Positions 44,523 through 53,231 of a stretch of 64,000 bases of DNA are shown one piece after another. The first letter of the stretch is position 1. Every line of letters starts with the position of its first letter. Position numbers and translations under genes: made by a program. The notes below the pieces were generated by a model. It saw nothing but the letters and a program-made list of their open reading frames with translations, made no database searches and had not been told where the DNA came from. Where the stretch lies: the NCBI GenBank assembly GCA_030823955.1, contig JAVBYO010000008.1:100554-164553 (forward strand), written 5' to 3'. This stretch comes from Gallionellaceae bacterium (GTDB lineage: Bacteria; Pseudomonadota; Gammaproteobacteria; Burkholderiales; Gallionellaceae).

Positions 44523-45699
44523 GGTCGAACCGACGTTGATCGACAGCGTTGCGTTGGCGCAAGCTGTCCGTCAACAGGGGGAAGGGTTTCAGGCGGCGCT
44601 CGGCGAGCGGCATGCCCATCTGTTCGCGGCGGTGCCGCTGCTGATCCCCGCGCAACAGATGGCCAGTATGCAGGCCGTCATTACCGCCGTCGAACGAGTG
44701 GTGCGGTTACCGGCTTGGCCGGGGCGGCATGATGAGACGCGCTGCCAAGGGGTGTTCTTCGGTTACGACTTCCATCTGAACGACAACGGGGCGCATCTCA
44801 TTGAGATCAATACCAATGCGGGCGGTGCGTTTCTGAACGCTTTGCTGCTGGACAGTCAGCAGAAAACTGCATTGCCCGGCAAGGCGCTGGCCGTCGAGGC
44901 GCTTGAACAGGTGTTCATGGCGATGTTCCACGCAGAGTGGCAACTGGAGCAGGGCGAACGTCCGCTTAAAACGATTGCGATCATCGATGAACAGCCCCAA
45001 GAGCAATATCTCTATCCCGAGTTCCTGTTGGCGCAGCAGATGTTCGCACGTGCCGGTCTGCGCGCTTTCATCGCCGATCCCGCCGCGCTGTCGGCTACCG
45101 CCGATGGACTGTATCTGGGCGGCGAAAAGATCGATCTGGTTTACAACCGCCTCACCGATTTTGCGCTGGAGCGTTATCCGGCTTTGCTCCTAGCCTATCA
45201 GGCCAGGCAGGTGGTGCTGACGCCGCATCCGCAGTCTTATGCGCGTTATGCCGACAAGCGCAATCTGGTGCGTTTATCGGATGCGGCGGCGTTGCGCGCA
45301 CTGGGTGCGGAGGAGGCGACGATCACGGTGCTGCAAGGCGGTGTGCCGCAAACGCGGCAGGTCGAAGCACATGACGCGGAACGCTGGTGGGACGAACGCA
45401 AGCAATGGTTCTTCAAACCGGTCTCCGGTTATGGCGCAAAAGGTGCCTACCGTGGCGACAAGCTGACCCGGCGCGTGTTCGATGAGATATTGAGCGCTGA
45501 TTATGTCGCGCAGCGCCTAGCGGTGCCGGGAGAGTGTGTGGCGCGAGCGGGAGATACCGTGGTGAACCTGAAATACGATGTGCGCTGTTATGTCTACGAC
45601 GGCCAGATACAACTGGTGGCGGCGCGTCTCTATCAGGGGCAGACCACCAATTTCAGAACGCCGGGCGGGGGCTTTGCACTGGTGCGCGAGTCGGCATGA
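44512..45699 (+). CDS. ATP-grasp-like protein of unknown function
   Basis: A 395-aa soluble protein. HLIEINTNAGGAFLNALLL and the region WFFKPVSGYGAKGAYRGDKLT resemble nucleotide- and metal-binding parts of ATP-grasp ligases, with a conserved-looking NLKYDVRCYVYDG near the end. The order of these pieces suggests a permuted or unusual member, so the enzyme type is only a guess. ATP-grasp enzymes join a carboxylate to an amine or thiol. It follows the chalcone isomerase-like pair with overlap and ends tail-to-tail with the SBP-GGDEF gene. Confidence 0.7.
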   Translation: MVNEVEPTLIDSVALAQAVRQQGEGFQAALGERHAHLFAAVPLLIPAQQMASMQAVITAVERVVRLPAWPGRHDETRCQGVFFGYDFHLNDNGAHLIEINTNAGGAFLNALLLDSQQKTALPGKALAVEALEQVFMAMFHAEWQLEQGERPLKTIAIIDEQPQEQYLYPEFLLAQQMFARAGLRAFIADPAALSATADGLYLGGEKIDLVYNRLTDFALERYPALLLAYQARQVVLTPHPQSYARYADKRNLVRLSDAAALRALGAEEATITVLQGGVPQTRQVEAHDAERWWDERKQWFFKPVSGYGAKGAYRGDKLTRRVFDEILSADYVAQRLAVPGECVARAGDTVVNLKYDVRCYVYDGQIQLVAARLYQGQTTNFRTPGGGFALVRESA

Positions 45700-45713
45700 T
45701 TTCTTAGGCCGAC

Positions 45714-48221
45714 TTATTGGCCAGTCACTTGCATATCGTGGCGGTAGACCATCACAGTGTTGCGACCATTTTGTTTGGCGTAATACATCGCCAGATCGGC
45801 ATGTTTTCCTAGCTCGATCTCGTCTTCGCCGTGTTGCGGGTAGAGCGCGATGCCGATACTGGTGCTGATCTCCAGTACATGCCCCGCCAGCTCGAACGGT
45901 TGCTCGATAGCCAGCCGGATCTTTTCCGCGACGAATAACGCATCCTGTTCGCCTGTGACATTGGGGAGCAGTACGACGAACTCGTCACCGCCGATGCGGG
46001 CGATGGTGTCCGATTCCCGCATACATTCCTGCATCCGTTTTGCCGCGCTCTGCAGCAACAGATCGCCGACCGCGTGACCAAGAGAATCGTTGATGGGCTT
46101 GAATTTGTCGAAGTCGAGGAACAGCAGTGCCAATTGGTGCTGTCCGCGTTTGGCGGCTGCGAGCGCCTGCTGCAGGCGGTCGCTGAACATGGCACGGTTG
46201 GGCAGGTCGGTCAGCCCGTCGTATTGCGCCATATGGCGGATGCGCTCTTCAGTGTTCTTGCGCTCAGTGATGTCGGTGATGAAGCCGTGCCAGAGTGTGC
46301 TGCCATCTTCCAGTCTTTCCGGTTCCGCGTCGCCCAGTCGCCAGCGCACGCCCTGGCTGGGCAGGATCAGGCGGTATTCGATGTGCCAGCGCGTGAGGTT
46401 GCGTGCGGATTCTTCCACCGATGCGGCAAGTCTGGCGGCATCTTCGGGATGGCGGTAGCTGAAGAAAGGCGTGGCATCCTCGCGCAGGTCTTCCGGGGCG
46501 ATGCCGTACATCTTGCGCACCGCTTCGCTGATGAAAGGGAAGCAACTGCGGCCATCGGGATATAGCCGGAACTGAAAGATGATGCCGGGAACTTCGGCTG
46601 AGATCTTGGAGAGCAGCAGGTTGTTCTGTTGCAGTGCCTGTTCCGCCTGGGTCTTCTCGATGGCGATTTCGGCCAGATGGGCGGCACGTTCGATCAGTTC
46701 GAGGTCGTTCGCCGAAGGGTAGCGTGCTTGCTGATGGTAAATGGCGAAGGTGCCCAGTACTTTGCCGGTCGAGGAGATGATGGGTTCGGACCAGCAGGAG
46801 CCCAATTCCGCACTGGCGGCCAGTTCTTTATAAGGTCCCCAGCTGGGATGGGTGAGGATGTCCTCCACGATGGTGCGTTTGCCGAGATAGGCTGTTGTGC
46901 CGCAGGAGCCGACATTCGGGCCGATGGCGAGTCCGTTGATCGCGCTCGAGTAGAAATCGGGCAGGCTGGGGGCGGCACCCACGTTCAGATGTTTGCCGTC
47001 CTTGTCCATGAGCAGGATGGAGCATCGGGTGTGCGGGTCTTCGACTTCCACATTTTTGACCACGGCAGCCAGTATCTCCGGTAAGGGAGCGCCTTTGGCC
47101 AGCAGTTCGAGGACAAGGGTGCGGGCCTGTTCGCGCAGATGTACGGCTTCCAGTTGTTCGAGGTTGGTGTGTATCTTGCGATAGATGAAATAGACCAGTA
47201 TCGCTCCCGCGCCGATCAGGATGAGCAGCAGCAGGGAGACTTCCACGCTGTGCTGGAGCAGAGAGCCATTGTCATTCGGCGGGGTGTAGATGAATCCGCT
47301 TAGAGGGAATCCGCGCGGCAGCAAACCGGCATCCGCATAGACATCAGCGATATGTTGCCAGCGGGTCGGACTGGAGTAACCGACGTCGACCAGGTCCGGC
47401 TGCAACAGCGGAATCATCTGCTCGGCTTCGAACGCAAGAAAATCGCGCGGTTTCTGTTTTGCATATTTTCTCGTGATCAGGTCGATGATCTCATCGCGGT
47501 GGTCGCGGGCATAACGCCAGCCGCGCAGACTCGCTTCTGTGAAAGCCTGCACGCGTTCCGGATGGGCCTGCAGTTCCTGTTCCGAGGTGAACAGGTTATC
47601 GCCGTAGAAATCTATTCCGGCCGCGCGCGGGGAAAAGGCCTGATAGGCAAAATGCGCCCGGTCGAAAAAATAGGGTTTGGTCGAGATGTAACCCGAGATA
47701 GCATCGACCTTGCCGTCGATAAGGTCCTGCGGATTTTGGCTGTGTTTGAGCTGGGTGAATGAATCTTTCTGGAGACCGGAGTGTTTGAGCAAGAGCAGCA
47801 GTTCTCCCGACTGGTCGTCCAGCATGATACGTTTTCCGGCAAGGTCGCTCAGCTGGTTGATGCCTTTATCCTTGGCGGTAAAGATCACATAGGGAGAGCG
47901 CTGGAAGATGACCGCGAGTGCCACCACGGGTTTGCCCGTCGCGCGCGAAAGGAGCAGATTGCTACTGCCGACGCCGAATTCGGTATTGCCGCTGAGCACT
48001 TCAGCGATGGTGTCGGTATCGGGTGTCGCTTCCTTCAGGTGGACATCGAGTCCGGCCTCGCGGTAATAACCTTTTTCGAGGGCGGCGTAATAGCCGGCGA
48101 ATTGGAACTGGTGCGTCCACTTGAGTTGCAGTGTGATGTGCTCAACAGCGAAGGCGGAAGTGCCAAAGCAAAGGCTGGCGAAAAGGAGGAAAAGGCTGGT
48201 TAAGCGTGTCACAAAAAGCAT
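45714..48221 (-). CDS. Diguanylate cyclase with NMT1-type periplasmic sensor, GAF and PAS domains
   Basis: Membrane signalling protein, 835 aa from ATG 48221 (GTG 48260 would add 13 residues; neither has a clear Shine-Dalgarno). Signal peptide, then an NMT1/THI5-like substrate-binding domain (LQLKWTHQFQFAGYYAALEK; about residues 30-310), one TM (VSLLLLILIGAGAILVYFIY), a GAF domain (about 370-540), a PAS domain ending FITDITERKN, and a GGDEF domain with RESDTIARIGGDEFVVLL. The I-site RESD is intact. NMT1-type domains bind pyrimidine precursors or other small organics, so a nutrient-sensing role is inferred. Confidence 0.9.
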   Translation of the reverse strand: MLFVTRLTSLFLLFASLCFGTSAFAVEHITLQLKWTHQFQFAGYYAALEKGYYREAGLDVHLKEATPDTDTIAEVLSGNTEFGVGSSNLLLSRATGKPVVALAVIFQRSPYVIFTAKDKGINQLSDLAGKRIMLDDQSGELLLLLKHSGLQKDSFTQLKHSQNPQDLIDGKVDAISGYISTKPYFFDRAHFAYQAFSPRAAGIDFYGDNLFTSEQELQAHPERVQAFTEASLRGWRYARDHRDEIIDLITRKYAKQKPRDFLAFEAEQMIPLLQPDLVDVGYSSPTRWQHIADVYADAGLLPRGFPLSGFIYTPPNDNGSLLQHSVEVSLLLLILIGAGAILVYFIYRKIHTNLEQLEAVHLREQARTLVLELLAKGAPLPEILAAVVKNVEVEDPHTRCSILLMDKDGKHLNVGAAPSLPDFYSSAINGLAIGPNVGSCGTTAYLGKRTIVEDILTHPSWGPYKELAASAELGSCWSEPIISSTGKVLGTFAIYHQQARYPSANDLELIERAAHLAEIAIEKTQAEQALQQNNLLLSKISAEVPGIIFQFRLYPDGRSCFPFISEAVRKMYGIAPEDLREDATPFFSYRHPEDAARLAASVEESARNLTRWHIEYRLILPSQGVRWRLGDAEPERLEDGSTLWHGFITDITERKNTEERIRHMAQYDGLTDLPNRAMFSDRLQQALAAAKRGQHQLALLFLDFDKFKPINDSLGHAVGDLLLQSAAKRMQECMRESDTIARIGGDEFVVLLPNVTGEQDALFVAEKIRLAIEQPFELAGHVLEISTSIGIALYPQHGEDEIELGKHADLAMYYAKQNGRNTVMVYRHDMQVTGQ

Positions 48222-48290
48222 CACTGTCGTTGAATTGCCATAGTGCACGGGATTCTGCACCGTATCAGTGAGGGTAACAATAGACTGAAT

Positions 48291-48319
48291 GGCCTAGATA
48301 GCGGGGAAATATCTAGGCC
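48291..48319. repeat. Inverted repeat downstream of mdh
   Basis: Perfect 10-bp arms GGCCTAGATA (48291-48300) and TATCTAGGCC (48310-48319) with a 9-nt loop, in the 116-bp gap between mdh (ending) and the upstream region of the SBP-GGDEF gene. There is no T run on either strand. It could be an operator for the GGDEF gene or a weak mdh terminator. Confidence 0.5.
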
Positions 48320-48337
48320 GTCCGTTCCGGGGGGCGG

Positions 48338-49330
48338 CTATTTCAGCAGATGCTTCACCAGTTCGCGTTCGTCGAGCAGTTCCTGATAGCTGTCCATCAT
48401 GTGTTTGCGTCCCAGCTCACTGATGGGCAGGTCTTTCACGATATGGTAGTGGCCGTTGCGGCAGGTCACCGGGAAGCCGTAGAGCACACCTTCGGGGATG
48501 CCATAACTGCCATCCGACGGTACGCTCATGGTGACCCAGTCGTTGTGGTGGGAATGCAGCAGCCAGTCGTGCACGTGGGCGATGGCGGAATTGGCAGCAC
48601 TGGCCGCACTGGATAATCCGCGCGCCTCGATTACGGCCGCACCGCGTTTCTGTACGGTGGGGATGAAGAATTTTTCGGCCCAGTCTTCCCAGCCGTTCTG
48701 TTGCAGGATGTCGGCCACCTTGCGTCCGCGCACCTCGGCGTGGGACAGATCAGGGTATTGCGTGCCGGAATGATTGCCCCAGATGACCATCTTCTTGATG
48801 TCCTGAATGGGTTGGAATAGTTTCAGCGCGACCTGAGTGATGGCGCGGTTGTGGTCGAGACGCATCATCGCGCTGAAGTTGCGCGGATCGAGGTCGGGGG
48901 CGTTCTTCATGGCGATGAGTGCGTTGGTGTTGGCGGGGTTGCCCACCACCAGCACCTTGACGTGGCGCGCGGCGACTTCGTTGAGGATACGGCCCTGTTC
49001 CGAGAAGATGGCACCGTTTGCTTCGAGCAGGTCTTTGCGTTCCATGCCTTTGCTGCGCGGGCGCGCCCCGACCATGAGCACGACTTCGGCATCGCGGAAG
49101 GCGACGCGCGGGTCGTCGGAGATGATGACCTGCTGCAGCATGGGGAAGGCGCAGTCTTCCAACTCCATCGCCACGCCGCGCAAGGCCTGCTGTGCCTGGG
49201 TGATATCCAGCAGTTGCAGGATGATGGGTTGTTCACGCCCGAGCATGTCGCCGTTGGCGATGCGGAACAGCAGGCTGTAACCGATCTGCCCGGCGGCACC
49301 GGTGATCGCGACACGGATAGGGGCTTTCAT
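48338..49330 (-). CDS. mdh: Malate dehydrogenase
   Basis: NAD-dependent malate dehydrogenase of the TCA cycle, 330 aa, belonging to the cytosolic-type MDH group 2. The Rossmann motif is [18 protein letters not shown]. Substrate and catalytic residues lie in [30 protein letters not shown] and [12 protein letters not shown] (catalytic His). AGGAGAACTCC precedes the ATG. It is transcribed away from the tRNA-Thr and sucCD. Confidence 0.97.
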   Translation of the reverse strand: MKAPIRVAITGAAGQIGYSLLFRIANGDMLGREQPIILQLLDITQAQQALRGVAMELEDCAFPMLQQVIISDDPRVAFRDAEVVLMVGARPRSKGMERKDLLEANGAIFSEQGRILNEVAARHVKVLVVGNPANTNALIAMKNAPDLDPRNFSAMMRLDHNRAITQVALKLFQPIQDIKKMVIWGNHSGTQYPDLSHAEVRGRKVADILQQNGWEDWAEKFFIPTVQKRGAAVIEARGLSSAASAANSAIAHVHDWLLHSHHNDWVTMSVPSDGSYGIPEGVLYGFPVTCRNGHYHIVKDLPISELGRKHMMDSYQELLDERELVKHLLK

Positions 49331-49419
49331 GGAGTTCTCCTGTGGGTGGAAGTAGGGTCATTCTGCCAGTCTTCCCGAGCTAGGCAAAGTAAAATACCCG
49401 CACCAAGTCATATGCTGAT

Positions 49420-49447
49420 TTGAGAAATCGCGCGGCCTATGTATAAT
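49420..49447 (+). promoter_or_regulatory. Promoter of tRNA-Thr
   Basis: TTGAGA (49420-49425), 16-bp spacer, TATAAT (49442-49447). The box pair lies about 80 bp before the tRNA. Confidence 0.7.
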
Positions 49448-49525
49448 GGCGGCGCTTTCCAAGGAGTACATCAGTTACCGGTCGCGAAGTTCTGCTTCTT
49501 TATCGTATCTCCAGTGTTCTTCTTC

Positions 49526-49601
49526 GCCGCTTTAGCTCAGTTGGTAGAGCAACCGCCTTGTAAGCGGTAGGTCATCAGTTCGAATCCGATAAGCGGCACC
49601 A
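49526..49601 (+). tRNA. tRNA-Thr (anticodon TGT)
   Basis: A 76-nt cloverleaf: acceptor arms GCCGCTT and AAGCGGC, D-arm GCTCAGTTGGTAGAGC, anticodon loop CTTGTAA giving TGT, T-arm with TTCGAATC, and an encoded CCA. It reads ACA and, by wobble, other Thr codons. Confidence 0.97.
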
Positions 49602-49607
49602 ATCATT

Positions 49608-49641
49608 GAAACGGCCATCGCATCGCGGTGGCCGTTTTCAT
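49608..49641 (+). terminator. Intrinsic terminator after tRNA-Thr
   Basis: ACGGCCATCGC (49611-49621) and GCGGTGGCCGT (49626-49636) pair with one mismatch and run into TTTTC. Confidence 0.8.
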
Positions 49642-49819
49642 TTCCATGGCGCGCTACTGTTCCGGCACATCCGGTGTTTTCCGCCGCAGTGATGACATCC
49701 TGTTGTAGAATCGCCGCGTTGTGTTGTCCATCGATTCTCTAGAGCTTGAGGCTATCTTGAACGGTCAGCGAGTTGGCCGGTCTTTCCACTAACGGCGTGT
49801 TTGGATGTCAGGGAGAAAC

Positions 49820-50989
49820 ATGAAGATCCATGAATATCAGGGCAAAGAGATTTTGCGCGAGTTCGGCGTGCCGACCCCGTTCGGGGTGGCGTGTTTCAGT
49901 GTCGACGAAGCGCTTGCCGCCGCTCGGACGCTGGGTGGCAATGTCTGGGTGGTGAAGGCGCAGATCCATGCGGGCGGGCGCGGCAAAGGCGGCGGTGTGA
50001 AAGTGGCAAAGTCGCTTGACGAGGTACAGACCTATGCGCAGCAGATTCTCGGCATGCAACTGGTCACTCATCAGACCGGAGCCGAGGGCCAGAGGGTGCG
50101 CCGCCTGCTGATCGAAGAAGGCGCGCAGATCGTCAAGGAATTCTATGTCGGTATGGTGGTAGATCGCGCTTCGCAGCGTGTTACGTTACTTGCGAGCAGC
50201 GAAGGCGGCATGGAGATCGAGGAGGTTGCCAAACATGCACCGGAAAAGATCAAGACTTTGCGCATCGATCCGGTACACGGACTGAGTGAGGCCGATGCGG
50301 CACAGGCCGCGCGCGGTATCGGCATCCCCGAGGCTGCGCTGGCCGGTGCTGTGGCGGCACTGCGGGGCTTGTATCGGGCCTTTGTGGAAAAGGATGCGAT
50401 GCTGGCCGAGATCAATCCGCTGGTGCTGACGGCGGATGATCGTGTGCTCGCGCTGGACGCGAAATTCAATTTCGACAGCAATGCGTTGTATCGTCATCCC
50501 GAGATCGTCGCCATGCGTGATCTGGACGAGGAGGATGCGGCTGAGATCGAGGCCTCCAGATTCGATCTCTCTTACATCTCGCTGGATGGTGACATCGGCT
50601 GTCTGGTGAACGGTGCCGGGCTGGCGATGGCGACCATGGATATCATTAAGTTGTACGGCGGCAGCCCCGCGAATTTCCTCGATGTCGGCGGTGGCGCGAA
50701 CAGGGAAAAGGTCACCGAGGCGTTCAAACTGATGCTGAAGAACCCCAGACTCAAAGCCATTCTGGTCAATATCTTCGGCGGCATCATGAAGTGTGATGTG
50801 ATCGCCGAAGGGGTGGTTGCGGCAGCGCGCGAGGTGCACCTCACGGTGCCGCTGGTGGTGCGTCTGGAAGGGACCAACGTCGATCTCGGCAAGAAGATAC
50901 TGGCCGAATCCGGTCTGCCCATCATCTCGGGTAACGATATGGCTGATGCGGCACAAAAGGTGGTGGCCGCCGCGAAGGGGGAAAAATGA
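49820..50989 (+). CDS. sucC: Succinyl-CoA synthetase subunit beta
   Basis: ADP-forming succinate-CoA ligase beta subunit, 389 aa (usual length 388). An ATP-grasp domain comes first ([38 protein letters not shown]) and the CoA-ligase-like domain ends with [17 protein letters not shown]. With SucD it makes ATP and succinate in the TCA cycle. ATG 49820 follows GGGAGA with correct spacing. It overlaps sucD by 4 bp. Confidence 0.97.
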   Translation: MKIHEYQGKEILREFGVPTPFGVACFSVDEALAAARTLGGNVWVVKAQIHAGGRGKGGGVKVAKSLDEVQTYAQQILGMQLVTHQTGAEGQRVRRLLIEEGAQIVKEFYVGMVVDRASQRVTLLASSEGGMEIEEVAKHAPEKIKTLRIDPVHGLSEADAAQAARGIGIPEAALAGAVAALRGLYRAFVEKDAMLAEINPLVLTADDRVLALDAKFNFDSNALYRHPEIVAMRDLDEEDAAEIEASRFDLSYISLDGDIGCLVNGAGLAMATMDIIKLYGGSPANFLDVGGGANREKVTEAFKLMLKNPRLKAILVNIFGGIMKCDVIAEGVVAAAREVHLTVPLVVRLEGTNVDLGKKILAESGLPIISGNDMADAAQKVVAAAKGEK

Positions 50990-51867
50990 GCATCCTCATC
51001 AACAAAAATAGCAAGGTGATCACCCAGGGCATGACCGGCAAAGTCGGCCAGTTTCACACCCAGCAATCCAAGGCTTACGCGAATGGTGTGAATTGTTTTG
51101 TGGCCGGAGTGAATCCGAAGAAGGCGGGTGAGGTGTTCGAGGACATTCCGGTGTATGCCTCGGTGCGCGATGCCAAACAGGCCACCGGTGCCACGGTTTC
51201 GGTGATCTATGTGCCGCCGTCCGGTGCGGCGGCGGCCATCGACGAAGCGGTAGAGGCCGAACTGGATCTGGTGATCTGCATCACCGAAGGTATCCCGGTG
51301 CATGACATGTTACGCACGCGCTACAAGATGCAGGGCAAAAAGACATTGTTGATCGGTCCCAACTGTCCGGGTCTCATCACGCCGGACGAGATCAAGATCG
51401 GTATCATGCCGGGGCATATTCACAGGAAGGGGCGCATCGGTGTGGTATCGCGTTCCGGTACGCTGACCTATGAGGCGGTCGGGCAGCTCAGCGCGCTGGG
51501 GATGGGGCAATCGTCCTGTGTCGGTATCGGCGGCGATCCCATCAACGGGCTTAAACATATCGATGTGATGCGGCTGTTCAACGATGATCCGGACACCGAT
51601 GCGGTGATCATGGTGGGCGAGATCGGCGGCAGCGATGAAGAGGCCTGTGCGCGCTGGATCAAGGACAACATGAAGAAGCCGGTGGTCGGTTTTATCGCCG
51701 GAGTCACTGCGCCGGAAGGCAAACGTATGGGCCATGCCGGAGCGATCATCTCCGGCGGACAGGGCGGCGCGAACGAGAAGCTCGCGGTGATGGAAGAGTG
51801 CGGTATCCATATCACGCGCAATCCGGCGGAGATGGGACGCGTGATGCAGCGAATATTAAAAACGTGA
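50986..51867 (+). CDS. sucD: Succinyl-CoA synthetase subunit alpha
   Basis: CoA-binding subunit carrying the phosphohistidine, 293 aa. The N-terminal Rossmann fold has [15 protein letters not shown], then [19 protein letters not shown]. The active-site histidine is in [20 protein letters not shown]. It is followed by a palindromic repeat, then the TerC gene. Confidence 0.97.
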   Translation: MSILINKNSKVITQGMTGKVGQFHTQQSKAYANGVNCFVAGVNPKKAGEVFEDIPVYASVRDAKQATGATVSVIYVPPSGAAAAIDEAVEAELDLVICITEGIPVHDMLRTRYKMQGKKTLLIGPNCPGLITPDEIKIGIMPGHIHRKGRIGVVSRSGTLTYEAVGQLSALGMGQSSCVGIGGDPINGLKHIDVMRLFNDDPDTDAVIMVGEIGGSDEEACARWIKDNMKKPVVGFIAGVTAPEGKRMGHAGAIISGGQGGANEKLAVMEECGIHITRNPAEMGRVMQRILKT

Positions 51868-51884
51868 AATGTGAAGATGGAGCT

Positions 51885-51915
51885 GTGAAAGGTGGGGTTG
51901 CATTTCACCTTTCAC
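51885..51915. repeat. Palindromic repeat between sucD and the TerC gene
   Basis: Perfect 10-bp arms GTGAAAGGTG (51885-51894) and CACCTTTCAC (51906-51915), within a wider purine/pyrimidine dyad (GTGAAATGTGAAG to TTTCACAC). Similar in style to the 18308-18385 element. Confidence 0.6.
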
Positions 51916-51952
51916 TTTTCCCGTTTCACACTTGTGATTTTGAAGGAATCTT

Positions 51953-52693
51953 ATGTTAGAAATGTTGCAAAGCCCCCAGTTCTGGGTGGATGTATTCAAG
52001 ATCATCATGATCGACCTGCTGCTGTCGGGCGACAACGCGGTGGTGATTGCGCTGGCCTGCCGTAACCTGCCCGAGGCGCAGCGGCGCAAGGGCATCTTGT
52101 ACGGTGTGGGTGGTGCTATCGGCCTGCGTGTGGTGCTGACCTTCTTTGCGGTCAGTCTGCTGGCTTTGCCCTATCTGAAACTGATCGGTGCCCTGTTGCT
52201 GCTGTGGATCGGCATCAAGCTGTTATTGCCAGAAGACGAGCACGGTGAGGGCAATATCAAGGCCGAGGCCAATCTGTGGGGGGCGGTGAAGACTATCATC
52301 ATCGCCGACTTTGTGATGAGTCTGGACAATGTGTTGGGTGTCGCGGCGGTTGCGCACGGCAATGTGTGGCTATTGGTTTTCGGTTTGTTGATCAGTATCC
52401 CGATGATCGCCTGGAGCAGCCAGTTCGTACTCAAACTGATCGACCGTTTCCCCATTGTGGTCTTGGGTGGCGGTGCATTGCTGGGGTACGTGGCGGGGGA
52501 GATGCTGGTTACCGAGGCGTTATTCAAGCCTTTGCTGGAGCGTTTGCATTTCCTGCATTGGCTGGTTCCTGCGGTCTGCGCGATCCTGGTGGTGGCGGTC
52601 GGCAAGTGGCTGGCATCGCGTAAAGTGACGGGCAGCCCGGTGATCGATCTGGTGGATGAGCAGGTGTCCGGCTCCCCGCACGACAACAAATAA
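51953..52693 (+). CDS. TerC-family integral membrane protein
   Basis: A 246-aa protein of the TerC/YjbE family with seven predicted TM segments. The two conserved acidic membrane motifs are IMIDLLLSGDNAVVIALACR (residues 18-37) and IIIADFVMSLDNVLGVAAVA. Members export metal ions such as manganese, with some linked to tellurite resistance or to metallation of exoenzymes; the substrate here is not known. It is followed 14 nt later by a UspA gene, so the two may be a stress pair. Confidence 0.9.
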   Translation: MLEMLQSPQFWVDVFKIIMIDLLLSGDNAVVIALACRNLPEAQRRKGILYGVGGAIGLRVVLTFFAVSLLALPYLKLIGALLLLWIGIKLLLPEDEHGEGNIKAEANLWGAVKTIIIADFVMSLDNVLGVAAVAHGNVWLLVFGLLISIPMIAWSSQFVLKLIDRFPIVVLGGGALLGYVAGEMLVTEALFKPLLERLHFLHWLVPAVCAILVVAVGKWLASRKVTGSPVIDLVDEQVSGSPHDNK

Positions 52694-52707
52694 ACGAGGA
52701 TGATGAA

Positions 52708-53133
52708 ATGAAGATATTGATCCCAGTGGATGGCTCCGATAATGCGAATCGTGCCGTGGAGCATGTGATTGCTTATGCCGGGGCGCTGAAGGTTGTGCCG
52801 CAGATATGCCTGCTCAATGTGCAGTGGAAGCTGGCATCCGGCAACGTGAAGCTGTTCATCGATCAGGACACCATCAATGATTATTACCGCGAGCAGGGGG
52901 CGGCGGCACTTGCCGAAGCGCGCGCCAAGCTCGATGCGTCCGGGCTCGCTTATTCCTATCATGTCAGCATAGGCGCACCTGCCGAGGCGGTGATCCAGTA
53001 CGCACAGGAACATCAGGTCGACCAGATCGTGATGGGGGCGCACGGACAGAGCACGCTGTCCAGCCTGTTATTGGGCTCGGTTGCTGGAAAGGTCATGCAA
53101 TTAGCACAGACCCCCGTCCTGTTGGTGAAATAA
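52708..53133 (+). CDS. Universal stress protein UspA family
   Basis: A 141-aa UspA-domain protein. It starts MKILIPVDGSDNANRAVEHV and has the nucleotide-binding loop VMGAHGQSTLSSLLLGSVAGK (read without its last residue as GxGx9G[S/T]), so it is probably the ATP-binding type. Final strand TPVLLVK. It follows the TerC gene closely. Confidence 0.93.
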   Translation: MKILIPVDGSDNANRAVEHVIAYAGALKVVPQICLLNVQWKLASGNVKLFIDQDTINDYYREQGAAALAEARAKLDASGLAYSYHVSIGAPAEAVIQYAQEHQVDQIVMGAHGQSTLSSLLLGSVAGKVMQLAQTPVLLVK

Positions 53134-53134
53134 A

Positions 53135-53199
53135 AATATCTAGATATTCCAATAAATCAAATAGGTATGGTTTGACATTGGAAAATGTTTTAGTATTCG
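53135..53199 (+). promoter_or_regulatory. Upstream region of the signalling cluster: palindrome and weak promoter
   Basis: AATATCTAGATATT (53135-53148) is a perfect 14-bp palindrome. TTGACA (53172-53177) is a perfect -35 box, but the candidate -10 boxes (TAGTAT after 13 bp, or TATTCG after 16 bp) are poor, so an activator may be needed. Confidence 0.4.
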
Positions 53200-53231
53200 C
53201 CCATGCATCGATACGATAGGCAAAGAATGGC

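Noticed and set aside
49680..49720. sucC promoter around TAGAAT (49706-49711)
   Set aside because: No acceptable -35 box at 16-18 bp upstream.
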